From positions 1 to 16,068 of the forward strand of contig UQAQ01000053.1 in assembly GCA_900539115.1 (NCBI GenBank): a stretch of DNA of 16,068 nt, written 5' to 3'. The translations under genes and the position numbers were made by a program. This DNA comes from an uncultured Roseburia sp. (GTDB lineage: Bacteria > Bacillota > Clostridia > Lachnospirales > Lachnospiraceae). The notes beneath the pieces are model-generated. The model was given only the letters and a program-made list of their open reading frames with translations. It did not search any database and had not been told where the DNA came from. Shown in pieces: positions 1 to 7,550 of the stretch; within the stretch, counting starts at the first letter, position 1, and the number at the start of each line of letters is the position of its first letter.

Positions 1-87
1 CTTATTTTACACTGAGGTATTTTTTTCTCAACCTTCTTTCTTGGGATTCTCTATATTTTTAATTATACAGGAAGCTCTTATATCTAT

Positions 88-105
88 ATTGGTATATATA
101 CCAAT
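88..105. promoter_or_regulatory. 18-bp perfect palindrome, possible operator
   Basis: The sequence ATTGGTATATATACCAAT reads the same on both strands over 18 bases. It lies 30 bp beyond the terminator of the first Rpn gene, in an otherwise gene-free AT-rich stretch (1-135). The GGTAT...ATACC arms resemble sites bound by dimeric GntR-type repressors, but that is only a resemblance. It could control a gene to the left of the window, or be a chance AT-rich palindrome. Nothing else recognisable was seen in 1-135. Confidence 0.35.
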
Positions 106-135
106 TAAATCACACTTTTTTTAAAAAAGCAAGAC

Positions 136-173
136 AAAAAACCGCCAAACAGATTTTTCATCCATTTGGCGGT
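136..173 (-). terminator. Rho-independent terminator of Rpn copy 1
   Basis: On the minus strand a 9-bp perfect stem (ACCGCCAAA with TTTGGCGGT, plus positions 165-173 and 141-149) encloses a 15-nt loop and is followed by a run of six T. It lies 43 nt after the stop codon of the nuclease gene. This is a textbook intrinsic terminator in the minus direction. Confidence 0.9.
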
Positions 174-216
174 CTCCTTTTTACCACACAATTTTATACA
201 AGCTGCTTATTACCAG

Positions 217-1197
217 TTACTCTATTCCGTACTCTTTCATCAACTTCTCCTGAAGTTCCGGATCCTGCGTTGCCTGAAAAAGTTCTGCTGTACGATCATC
301 TTTGATCAGTTCTGCATGCAATTGATTTACACGTTGTAAATGCTTACGTTCCTGTTCAACGCCTCGCTCAATGCCCTGCTCGACACCTTTATCAAACATG
401 ATCGCTTCTATTTGGTCCAACACATCTGAAATCTGTCCCATCCTCGGTTCCTCCTTTCCATCATTTACCAAATTTGCTTCTAAAAAACGTTTATCACTGC
501 TAAGTGCATAAAGCACATTTTGTACTTCTTCCGGGTGTTTCAACTTTCTCTTACCGCTTTCTTCTTCCAAATACTTACGGGTTTTTCCATAGCCATGCAG
601 TGTCAGAAATTTGATGACATGCCAAAAATCCGACTTGTATTTTTCCACTTCCTTTTCATCTAACCTGCTCAATGAGATCAAATGAATCTTATGATTTAGG
701 AGAAATGGTTCCAGTTCCTTTTTCTCTGTCTCATCAAGATCCAGCATATCCAGGATGCTAAGCGGACGCTTCCATTCTTCTTTTCCATAGTAGAGAACAA
801 ATGTAATAACCGGCTGCAGGCGTTCGTCCTCTCCCAGTTCTCTGGCATAAAAACGTCTGTCATTGCGTTCGTTTTCTCTCCGGTGCTCTTTGATCTGCTC
901 GTTATAATTATTGAAAATATACCCCAGATCCCGGATTGGCATAATGTTGTCGATCTCCGACTGATTTTCGATCTGAATCATCGCGATAACGGAACCATTT
1001 TTTCGCCAGCGCATCCGCACATCTGCCATTACCTTTGCAGGCTTCCCTTCACTGTCCTTGTAGTGCATTTCCTGCGGAAGCAGCTCCAGATCTTCCGGCC
1101 GGATCACGTTTCTGCCATCATACAGGTTTACGTTGCTGATGTCCGCAAACACTTCTGCTTCTTCCACAAGATTTTTTTCTGTTAAGTCTCTTGTCAA
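217..1197 (-). CDS. Rpn-family PD-(D/E)XK nuclease / putative transposase, copy 1
   Basis: This 326-aa protein resembles the Rpn (recombination-promoting nuclease, YhgA-like, PDDEXK) family, whose characterised members are DNA endonucleases that raise RecA-independent recombination. The N-terminus has the VFADISNVNLYDG motif typical of clostridial members (residues 16-28). The likely metal-binding core is D59, E77 and Q79 (ADVRMRW, then IENQ), where the family often has Q in place of the canonical K. The C-terminal third is charged, with a GVEQGIERGVEQ heptad-like stretch. Length is normal and no catalytic residue is missing. The start is a TTG codon with AAAGGG 10 nt upstream; the ATG just upstream is out of frame. 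The protein is identical to copy 2. Family membership is fairly sure; the in vivo role is not. Confidence 0.9.
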   Translation of the reverse strand: MTRDLTEKNLVEEAEVFADISNVNLYDGRNVIRPEDLELLPQEMHYKDSEGKPAKVMADVRMRWRKNGSVIAMIQIENQSEIDNIMPIRDLGYIFNNYNEQIKEHRRENERNDRRFYARELGEDERLQPVITFVLYYGKEEWKRPLSILDMLDLDETEKKELEPFLLNHKIHLISLSRLDEKEVEKYKSDFWHVIKFLTLHGYGKTRKYLEEESGKRKLKHPEEVQNVLYALSSDKRFLEANLVNDGKEEPRMGQISDVLDQIEAIMFDKGVEQGIERGVEQERKHLQRVNQLHAELIKDDRTAELFQATQDPELQEKLMKEYGIE

Positions 1198-1316
1198 TAA
1201 GTATCATCCCTTTCTTCTCTTGCTTTCCAAAATTATGTGGGTAAAAAGTTTCGATAAGCAAGAAAAAATAGAATGATAGATATCAGACTTTTAAATTATT
1301 TACTTGCTTGGATATG
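1198..1316 (-). promoter_or_regulatory. Long structured leader of Rpn copy 1
   Basis: About 110 nt separate the predicted transcription start from the TTG start codon. The leader carries AAGCAAG (1303-1309), CTTGCTT (1256-1262) and AAGCAAG again (1219-1225) on the minus strand. The middle element can pair with either outer one. The pairing with the downstream element extends to 13 bp, including two G-U pairs (1256-1268 with 1213-1225), and lies directly next to the AAAGGG ribosome binding site. This could be a translational switch, or a chance repeat. The identical leader is at 2475-2593. Confidence 0.4.
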
Positions 1317-1345
1317 ATGATACACTATCCGAGCAATCGTGTCAA
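1317..1345 (-). promoter_or_regulatory. Sigma-A promoter of Rpn copy 1
   Basis: On the minus strand TTGACA (1340-1345) is followed after exactly 17 bp by TATCAT (1317-1322). The -35 is consensus and the -10 is a close match. It gives a leader of roughly 110 nt before the TTG start. Sequence identity with copy 2 ends two bases beyond this -35 box. Confidence 0.8.
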
Positions 1346-1412
1346 GGAGTTTTTTATATCTTTTTGTATAGTTATGAGTGTAGTGTTTGCAGTCTTATAC
1401 TTTCTCATTGCA

Positions 1413-1450
1413 AAAAAACCGCCAAACAGATTTTTCATCCATCTGGCGAT
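1413..1450 (-). terminator. Rho-independent terminator of Rpn copy 2, two G-U pairs
   Basis: This is the same hairpin as at 136-173, but with two substitutions (1443 and 1449). In the minus-strand transcript both keep the stem paired: one G-C becomes G-U and one A-U becomes G-U. A run of seven T follows. On the plus strand the same changes would give A/C mismatches, so the terminator still works best in the minus direction. Confidence 0.85.
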
Positions 1451-1493
1451 CTCCTTTTTACCACACAATTTTATACAAGCTGCTTATTACCAG

Positions 1494-2474
1494 TTACTCT
1501 ATTCCGTACTCTTTCATCAACTTCTCCTGAAGTTCCGGATCCTGCGTTGCCTGAAAAAGTTCTGCTGTACGATCATCTTTGATCAGTTCTGCATGCAATT
1601 GATTTACACGTTGTAAATGCTTACGTTCCTGTTCAACGCCTCGCTCAATGCCCTGCTCGACACCTTTATCAAACATGATCGCTTCTATTTGGTCCAACAC
1701 ATCTGAAATCTGTCCCATCCTCGGTTCCTCCTTTCCATCATTTACCAAATTTGCTTCTAAAAAACGTTTATCACTGCTAAGTGCATAAAGCACATTTTGT
1801 ACTTCTTCCGGGTGTTTCAACTTTCTCTTACCGCTTTCTTCTTCCAAATACTTACGGGTTTTTCCATAGCCATGCAGTGTCAGAAATTTGATGACATGCC
1901 AAAAATCCGACTTGTATTTTTCCACTTCCTTTTCATCTAACCTGCTCAATGAGATCAAATGAATCTTATGATTTAGGAGAAATGGTTCCAGTTCCTTTTT
2001 CTCTGTCTCATCAAGATCCAGCATATCCAGGATGCTAAGCGGACGCTTCCATTCTTCTTTTCCATAGTAGAGAACAAATGTAATAACCGGCTGCAGGCGT
2101 TCGTCCTCTCCCAGTTCTCTGGCATAAAAACGTCTGTCATTGCGTTCGTTTTCTCTCCGGTGCTCTTTGATCTGCTCGTTATAATTATTGAAAATATACC
2201 CCAGATCCCGGATTGGCATAATGTTGTCGATCTCCGACTGATTTTCGATCTGAATCATCGCGATAACGGAACCATTTTTTCGCCAGCGCATCCGCACATC
2301 TGCCATTACCTTTGCAGGCTTCCCTTCACTGTCCTTGTAGTGCATTTCCTGCGGAAGCAGCTCCAGATCTTCCGGCCGGATCACGTTTCTGCCATCATAC
2401 AGGTTTACGTTGCTGATGTCCGCAAACACTTCTGCTTCTTCCACAAGATTTTTTTCTGTTAAGTCTCTTGTCAA
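1494..2474 (-). CDS. Rpn-family PD-(D/E)XK nuclease / putative transposase, copy 2
   Basis: This gene encodes the same 326-aa protein, residue for residue, as the gene at 217-1197. It has the same TTG start, AAAGGG ribosome binding site, leader and promoter. The putative active site residues D59, E77 and Q79 are intact. It ends upstream of its own terminator (1413-1450), so the two copies are separate transcription units rather than an operon. Its 5' neighbour, 294 bp away, is the large surface-protein gene, which has its own terminator. Having two intact identical copies argues that both are expressed or were homogenised recently. Confidence 0.9.
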   Translation of the reverse strand: MTRDLTEKNLVEEAEVFADISNVNLYDGRNVIRPEDLELLPQEMHYKDSEGKPAKVMADVRMRWRKNGSVIAMIQIENQSEIDNIMPIRDLGYIFNNYNEQIKEHRRENERNDRRFYARELGEDERLQPVITFVLYYGKEEWKRPLSILDMLDLDETEKKELEPFLLNHKIHLISLSRLDEKEVEKYKSDFWHVIKFLTLHGYGKTRKYLEEESGKRKLKHPEEVQNVLYALSSDKRFLEANLVNDGKEEPRMGQISDVLDQIEAIMFDKGVEQGIERGVEQERKHLQRVNQLHAELIKDDRTAELFQATQDPELQEKLMKEYGIE

Positions 2475-2593
2475 TAAGTATCATCCCTTTCTTCTCTTGC
2501 TTTCCAAAATTATGTGGGTAAAAAGTTTCGATAAGCAAGAAAAAATAGAATGATAGATATCAGACTTTTAAATTATTTACTTGCTTGGATATG
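2475..2593 (-). promoter_or_regulatory. Long structured leader of Rpn copy 2
   Basis: This is identical to the leader of copy 1. It has the AAGCAAG / CTTGCTT / AAGCAAG arrangement at 2580-2586, 2533-2539 and 2496-2502, with the 13-bp stem formed by 2533-2545 and 2490-2502 next to the ribosome binding site. Confidence 0.4.
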
Positions 2594-2622
2594 ATGATAC
2601 ACTATCCGAGCAATCGTGTCAA
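2594..2622 (-). promoter_or_regulatory. Sigma-A promoter of Rpn copy 2
   Basis: TTGACA (2617-2622) and TATCAT (2594-2599) on the minus strand with a 17-bp spacer, identical to the promoter of copy 1. The sequence upstream of it is the diverged edge of the repeat. Confidence 0.8.
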
Positions 2623-2720
2623 GAGATTTTTCATATTTTTTTGTATAGTTATGAGTGTAGTGTCTAAGTAAATCAATTCTCTCTAAAACTATATAATATG
2701 CTCATGTCGTACAAAGCAAT

Positions 2721-2756
2721 AACAAGGGAACCATTTTTACACAGTTCCCTTGTTTT
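2721..2756 (-). terminator. Likely terminator after the large surface-protein gene
   Basis: An 11-bp perfect inverted repeat (AACAAGGGAAC with GTTCCCTTGTT) encloses a 12-nt loop. It starts 12 nt after the stop codon of the 1345-aa gene. The T-rich tail is weak in the minus direction (TTGTTATTG) and similar in the plus direction (TTGTTTTC), so it may act on both strands. It separates the surface-protein operon from the Rpn promoter of copy 2. Confidence 0.65.
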
Positions 2757-2767
2757 CAATCAACATT

Positions 2768-5700
2768 TTATTTCTTTATTTTGACTTTTTTAACAACACT
2801 CCATTTCCCATACACTTTCTTTCCATCTACCAGTTTGTATGCCCTCACTCGAACAAAATAAGTCTTTTTCTTTTTCAACTTCTTTATCGTAACAGAGGTT
2901 GACTTGACCGTTTTGCTCTTGGCTTTTTTAAACTTTTTGTTTGGTGCATACTGAATCTGGTAACCGGAAACGTTTGTAAGTTTTTTCCAGGAGGCCTTTG
3001 CTTTACATTTTCCAGATACTTTTAGTTTACTAAACTTAACCCGCGGTACCTTTACACCTTCCATAACACTTGTATTTTCATTTGTTACATTTTGAGGAAC
3101 GGAAGTTGCTATTTGTTTATTATCCGACAAGTATCCCGTATTTGATGGTATTTCTGTTGATGCTACTGTCGGTGTCACCGTTGGTGTTGTGGTTGGCTTT
3201 AAAGTTGGAGGCGTTGTCGGTTTAACTGTTGGCGTTTCCATTGGTTGTTTCGTTGGCACAACAGTTGGCGTTACGATCGGTGTTTGCGTTGGTAATACAG
3301 TCGGTGTTGGTGTGGCATCTGGTGCCACTTCCTTTTCCAGCACAATGCTATTATTCCAAAGCTCATATTCCGTTTCTTCCTGACTCACTTCCAAATACAA
3401 TATCTTCGTTCCGGATATATCATTTCTTGTGGCTTTATTCCATATCTCCACAAGTGAAATATCTTTCAATTGTCCCGATGATAATGTTTCCAATGTTTCT
3501 GTATGTATTACATTACCGTTTTCCCCACCATCTTTAACAACAAAAGATACATTTTCTGCCTCGTTGCCACCATTATTAGTTACTGTTATTAAATCCTTAT
3601 TTTTCGCTGTAACAGCAAGATCACTTGTCGTCGTTTCAATCGTTTGTTTCGCTGTCAACTGCTGTTCAAATGTTTCATCCGATGTGACAGAAACCGTGAT
3701 ATCCGAAGTAGTAAAGTCTGCCGGAACAGAAACCAGTATCTCCTGCTCACTCTGCATACCAGCAGCTAATTTATCTACAAACGGTCCCTCATACAACACA
3801 TTACCGGATGCATCCTTTACTGTGATTTTCACATGGTTCAAATCGGTTGTACCGGTATTGGATACAGTAATCAAAATCGGATTTTCTTTATCCGTATCAA
3901 AACTCAAAACATCATAAGCAATGTTTGTAACCTCCGCTTGACTCCGTTTGGTCTCATTTTTATATTTTAATACCGTCACACCATATGGATTTTCTTTTGA
4001 AGTATCCACTTCCTGCTCCGTATAAACAACTCCCGGTTCTTCACTATTTTTTAAGAGCGCAAAGCCACTAACATAGCCCCCATCTTCGGTAAGAGCAGCA
4101 GCAACGGATTCCTCTCCTATCTTTTGTTTATAAATTTCACTATTAAAGTTATCCTGCCCAATCCAGTAAACGGCATCTTCATACACGTCGTAGGATGAAC
4201 CACATGCGATTTGCAAATCTTGCGTCTCCCCACCGGCATAACACATAAGCGTTCCATCCTGAATAAAATAAATCTTTCCATCGATGCATTTTACTGCCTG
4301 CATTCCGGTATCCGCAGTTGCGATTGTTTCACCATTTACCAAAAGGGTCTCTCCCTGAACCATAGCCAATGAAAATTCGTCTCCAACATAACCATACGCA
4401 AAGTCACTGATTGTATCATCGGTACGGTATAATTCTTCCGGAGCAGACCAACTGTCCTCAGTCAATTTGCTTCGATAAATCTTTGTCTTACCTTCTTCCA
4501 ACAATGCATCACCAGAAGAATTTTCGCCCCAAACGGCATACAAATCTGTTCCGTCTGACGCAAACTGGTATTTATAACTCCAATTTTTTCCTGCTTCACG
4601 CAATATAACAACCTTATCGAAAAATTGACTTTCTTCATCATATCTTGCAACTTTTAATGTCAAGTGCTGCAGGATTTCCTCCTCGGACATATCTTCTGTA
4701 ATTGCCACATCGCTGTTTTCGTACATCACATAAGTAAATCCATTGTGAGAAAACATCTGTGCTGCCGTATCAAGCCGTCCCGTCTTGTCAACCGCTTTGC
4801 CATCACTCCATGCACCATTCTGATATAAACGGTACATCAATGTTGTCTGACCGCCGGCATTTTCCTCGGTATCATCCAAATATGTCATAATTGCCGTTCC
4901 ATCCGCAAACGTCGTTATCGCCGGCTTTGCATTTTCATAAACAAGCGATTCCTGTGCCGAATCCAGCAAATTCTGACTCTTTTTAACCGATTGAATCTCT
5001 TTTTTTGTCACAGCCGCACTTCTCTTATACGTCATTTTGCTGATACTTTTTGTCGTCTTACCTAGGTTTGGATACAACTCCAATCGTGAAAACTTCCAGT
5101 CTTTATACCCTGACAATCCCGGCACTATCGTATCTGCCTGAATATAAAGTTTACCGGTCAGATAAGCCGACACGGAATTCGAAAAACTCCTCCATGGGAA
5201 AGAGGCTTTTCCACCAATTTCTCCCTCAATACCGCCTTTTATATCAATGACTACAGCGTCCGCGCCCAAGGCAATATGCGGCTTGATTGCAAGATTTAAC
5301 TCTCCACTTGGTGTAATAACTTTTTGCGGATTCATCGTAAGACAGATTTTGCCATCTACACTCCCGGACACACCAAATTCCGAATATACAACCCACCAAA
5401 GCGGCACTTTTACACTTCCACCGGCTTCTAGGGTCGCCGTCATGCCGCCTTCTTCAAAACCAATCACGTTGCCATTATCATCTAATTTTAACTTTACATA
5501 ACCTACCGCATTACCATTCACATGAAACGCTGCACTTCCATTTACTTTCTTTAACTTTCCACGTAGTTTAGAAAACTGATTCCATAGTTTTGTTGTATTG
5601 ACTTTTCCACCACAGGATTTAACCAGCGATTTTACGTCCTGGTAAGATTCACGCCAATAGGTGTCATTCGGATCTTTTTTCACAGCAGCACTATTATTAG

Positions 5701-6805
5701 ACTTAATTCCTAATAATACCTCCGCTGTCTTATTCTTGGCATCAATATTCAGCATCATGTTAGCAGCATCAAAAAAGGATAAATCCATCGACATCTTTTG
5801 TTTAAAAATATTGAATGTATTGTTTCCAATACTGATTTCCGGTCCTTTTAATTCGGCTGAGCCAAGGTTTGAAAAATCCGGCAATGACTTTTCAATATTG
5901 GTAATGTATTTTTTGTCTTCAGTTCTGATAACAGGCGTTGGAGTAGGTTTTGATGTCGGCGTAGGCTTTGATGTCGCCTGTGATGAACTACTTTCCCCTT
6001 TCGAGGTAACTTTTCCTGCATAACTCCAAAGAGTAGAAGAGGAAAGATTTAAATGCAAAGCGGGGCGCACCGCATCGCCAAAGCCATTGACAATGTTGAC
6101 ATGCGACCCATGGTCACCGCCATGGCCATCGCTACTCACACCGGACGCATCACTACTATCGTCGCCCGGCGACCGCAGTCGCCAAGAGCCGTTCCCCTTG
6201 TACTCCGTACTCGTGGACGTACACGCTCCGCACTCTTTTGCATATACAGTATTCTTTGCCGCTCTTGTTTCACTGGCGGCACGAAACTCGCCATTAAATC
6301 CATAAACAGTATTACTTGCTTCTGTAATGGACAAAAGATACACTTTATCTGTGGTATTCGCTCCACCTTCTGTGCCAGTATATGGATTATCATCATTCAC
6401 AACTGTTGTGTTTTTGATTGCAGCCTGTTCTGCCGATGTAAATGCCGTATTTAAAAATGTTCCATTCAACCAAGTGCGAAGGGTACACGTCGCCCATGTT
6501 ACATCAGTATATTTCTCGTTATACGGTTTAGCATCCAAGTTTTTGTCTGCCAGCAAAAAGGCATCATTTCCATGCACGGACAGAACCCGCCATTTAATCG
6601 GTTCTTTTGTTGAACTGTTACTTTGATAATAGTTTCCAAAATAGATACAATCCCATGTTGTTACACCATTTCCATCGGTGGTTGGGTTTTGTAAACTAAT
6701 TGCGGCCTTAGCCGGCGCAGATTGTCCCAGCGTAATCTCGCACAGGGATAGCACCATTACCAATGCCAGAAATTTTGCCAACAGGCGTTTTGTTTTTCTC
6801 TTCAT
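2768..6805 (-). CDS. Large exported multidomain surface protein (DUF6273, propeller-like, CARDB-like, Fn3)
   Basis: This 1345-aa protein opens with a Sec signal peptide (basic start, hydrophobic core, PAKAA near residue 35). Residues 51-255 match DUF6273 (YFGNYY, then WRLRSPG, then VRPALHLNL), a fold common in clostridial surface proteins. A Ser/Pro/Thr linker follows (268-292). Residues 300-590 form a beta-rich region I do not recognise. Residues 618-930 hold short repeats such as GTDLYAVWG and GKIYFIQDG that look like a beta-propeller. Two CARDB-like domains (958-1050, 1060-1160), a Pro/Thr tract (1164-1222) and a very basic Fn3 domain (1254-1345) finish it. There is no LPXTG or transmembrane anchor. 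The start is supported by GAGGAGG 7 nt upstream. It begins 37 nt after the acyltransferase gene with no hairpin between, so co-transcription is likely. Function, perhaps adhesion or glycan binding, is inference. Confidence 0.85.
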   Translation of the reverse strand: MKRKTKRLLAKFLALVMVLSLCEITLGQSAPAKAAISLQNPTTDGNGVTTWDCIYFGNYYQSNSSTKEPIKWRVLSVHGNDAFLLADKNLDAKPYNEKYTDVTWATCTLRTWLNGTFLNTAFTSAEQAAIKNTTVVNDDNPYTGTEGGANTTDKVYLLSITEASNTVYGFNGEFRAASETRAAKNTVYAKECGACTSTSTEYKGNGSWRLRSPGDDSSDASGVSSDGHGGDHGSHVNIVNGFGDAVRPALHLNLSSSTLWSYAGKVTSKGESSSSQATSKPTPTSKPTPTPVIRTEDKKYITNIEKSLPDFSNLGSAELKGPEISIGNNTFNIFKQKMSMDLSFFDAANMMLNIDAKNKTAEVLLGIKSNNSAAVKKDPNDTYWRESYQDVKSLVKSCGGKVNTTKLWNQFSKLRGKLKKVNGSAAFHVNGNAVGYVKLKLDDNGNVIGFEEGGMTATLEAGGSVKVPLWWVVYSEFGVSGSVDGKICLTMNPQKVITPSGELNLAIKPHIALGADAVVIDIKGGIEGEIGGKASFPWRSFSNSVSAYLTGKLYIQADTIVPGLSGYKDWKFSRLELYPNLGKTTKSISKMTYKRSAAVTKKEIQSVKKSQNLLDSAQESLVYENAKPAITTFADGTAIMTYLDDTEENAGGQTTLMYRLYQNGAWSDGKAVDKTGRLDTAAQMFSHNGFTYVMYENSDVAITEDMSEEEILQHLTLKVARYDEESQFFDKVVILREAGKNWSYKYQFASDGTDLYAVWGENSSGDALLEEGKTKIYRSKLTEDSWSAPEELYRTDDTISDFAYGYVGDEFSLAMVQGETLLVNGETIATADTGMQAVKCIDGKIYFIQDGTLMCYAGGETQDLQIACGSSYDVYEDAVYWIGQDNFNSEIYKQKIGEESVAAALTEDGGYVSGFALLKNSEEPGVVYTEQEVDTSKENPYGVTVLKYKNETKRSQAEVTNIAYDVLSFDTDKENPILITVSNTGTTDLNHVKITVKDASGNVLYEGPFVDKLAAGMQSEQEILVSVPADFTTSDITVSVTSDETFEQQLTAKQTIETTTSDLAVTAKNKDLITVTNNGGNEAENVSFVVKDGGENGNVIHTETLETLSSGQLKDISLVEIWNKATRNDISGTKILYLEVSQEETEYELWNNSIVLEKEVAPDATPTPTVLPTQTPIVTPTVVPTKQPMETPTVKPTTPPTLKPTTTPTVTPTVASTEIPSNTGYLSDNKQIATSVPQNVTNENTSVMEGVKVPRVKFSKLKVSGKCKAKASWKKLTNVSGYQIQYAPNKKFKKAKSKTVKSTSVTIKKLKKKKTYFVRVRAYKLVDGKKVYGKWSVVKKVKIKK
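3140..3316 (-). repeat. Low-complexity Pro/Thr linker tract inside the surface protein
   Basis: About 59 residues (1164-1222) are mostly TPT, KPT and VTPTV units, written in DNA as degenerate GTTGG(C/T)GT-like repeats on the plus strand. Such tracts usually form extended, possibly glycosylated spacers that hold a domain away from the cell. The repetition makes the tract prone to length changes. Confidence 0.8.
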
Positions 6806-6842
6806 AATGATTCCTCCTCAATTCAATGCTTCAACTTTCATT

Positions 6843-7550
6843 CTAAATCTCTAAAAGAAGCCCTTCTAATATGTGCCTTAAACGCATAGTTCCTGCTCTT
6901 ACACTTTCTTTGGTTTCAAACTCAATTTTATTTCCAATATTAACTACATATTTTCTTCCATATTTCTTAATTGCAATTGGAACAACCGGTTTTTGAGAAA
7001 CTTGTGAAACATATACAGCCCCTTTTTTTAATGGCAGTAATAATTGTTGTGTCCGATTTCTAGTTCCTTCAGGGAATATCACAACATCTTCCCCATGTAC
7101 GAGATTATGTATTAACACCGAAATAGCTTCTTCACAAGATTTTTTATCCTCTCGCTGCACAAATATGGTTCCAATATTTCGTAGAATTCCACCCCACATA
7201 CCAGACTCACATTCCTTTTTTATTAGGAAATGTGGCATCCTATTTTTTAATACGATATGCATAAGTGGAATATCAAATGCTCTTTTGTGATTGCATACAA
7301 ATACAACATTTTGATTTATAGGAAATTTTTCATTTCCTCTTACATCAATCTTGATCCCCCACAAAATCGCCCTTCCTATGATGCGCACCAATATTTTATG
7401 AATTCGTTCACACCTTAACAGCTTAGTTTTATCAAAAGGTAATTTCACATAATAATCACGAAGTTGACTTATATATGCTTCCTTATCATAAATTGTCATC
7501 TTTTCTATTTCATGAATGGATTTTCTGTCATCCCCATGTTCTTGTATCAT
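6843..7550 (-). CDS. PlsC-family 1-acyl-glycerol-3-phosphate acyltransferase-like protein
   Basis: This 235-aa protein has all four blocks of the glycerolipid acyltransferase (PlsC/LPLAT) family. These are NHKRAFD, the HX4D catalytic motif (H88, D93); GTIFVQR (about 128-134); FPEGTR (159-164), which binds the phosphate or glycerol part; and KKGAVYVSQVSQKPVVPIAI (about 175-194). The family moves an acyl chain from acyl-ACP or acyl-CoA to a lysophospholipid at the membrane. Its ATG overlaps the stop of the HAD gene by 4 nt (ATGA), with AAGGA 6 nt upstream, so translation is probably coupled. Length fits a free-standing PlsC. It is the third acyltransferase domain in this operon. The substrate cannot be read from the sequence. 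Confidence 0.88.
   Translation of the reverse strand: MIQEHGDDRKSIHEIEKMTIYDKEAYISQLRDYYVKLPFDKTKLLRCERIHKILVRIIGRAILWGIKIDVRGNEKFPINQNVVFVCNHKRAFDIPLMHIVLKNRMPHFLIKKECESGMWGGILRNIGTIFVQREDKKSCEEAISVLIHNLVHGEDVVIFPEGTRNRTQQLLLPLKKGAVYVSQVSQKPVVPIAIKKYGRKYVVNIGNKIEFETKESVRAGTMRLRHILEGLLLEI

Larger units (their letters stand above)
136..1386 (-). repeat. Tandem direct repeat unit, copy 1 (Rpn gene with promoter and terminator)
   Basis: This 1251-bp block recurs at an offset of exactly 1277 bp, with a 26-bp spacer (1387-1412) between the copies. It contains a terminator, the nuclease gene, a leader and a promoter. Compared by eye, 173-1346 is identical to copy 2. Differences lie only at the ends: two in the terminator stem (166, 172) and five beyond the -35 box (1347, 1348, 1349, 1355, 1360). 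All seven are transitions. I saw no terminal inverted repeats or target-site duplications that would make it a classical transposon. Confidence 0.95.
1413..2663 (-). repeat. Tandem direct repeat unit, copy 2
   Basis: This is the second copy of the 1251-bp unit starting at 136. Identity with copy 1 runs without a visible difference from 1450 to 2623. Similarity stops at 2663, just short of the terminator of the large surface-protein gene. Copy 2 is nearer to that gene and is read first in the direction of transcription. Confidence 0.95.

Noticed and set aside
883..1185. Plus-strand open frame of 100 codons, repeated at 2160-2462
   Set aside because: It lies wholly antisense to the Rpn genes, has no ribosome binding site, and is repeated only because the whole unit is duplicated.
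136..2663. Composite transposon or insertion sequence made of the two Rpn units
   Set aside because: The units are direct repeats without terminal inverted repeats or target-site duplications, and the annotation of Rpn proteins as transposases is historical. Tandem duplication explains the layout.
3140..3316. CRISPR-like array of short repeats
   Set aside because: The repeats are degenerate, in frame and encode a Pro/Thr linker; there are no unique spacers of constant length and no cas genes.
3429..3917. Plus-strand open frame of 162 codons inside the large surface-protein gene
   Set aside because: Its composition is a shadow of the Ser/Thr/Val-rich minus-strand gene; no ribosome binding site or recognisable domain.
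6040..6655. Diversity-generating retroelement target in the DUF6273 domain
   Set aside because: The domain end resembles C-type-lectin-like variable regions, but there is no reverse transcriptase, no template repeat and no accessory gene in the window.
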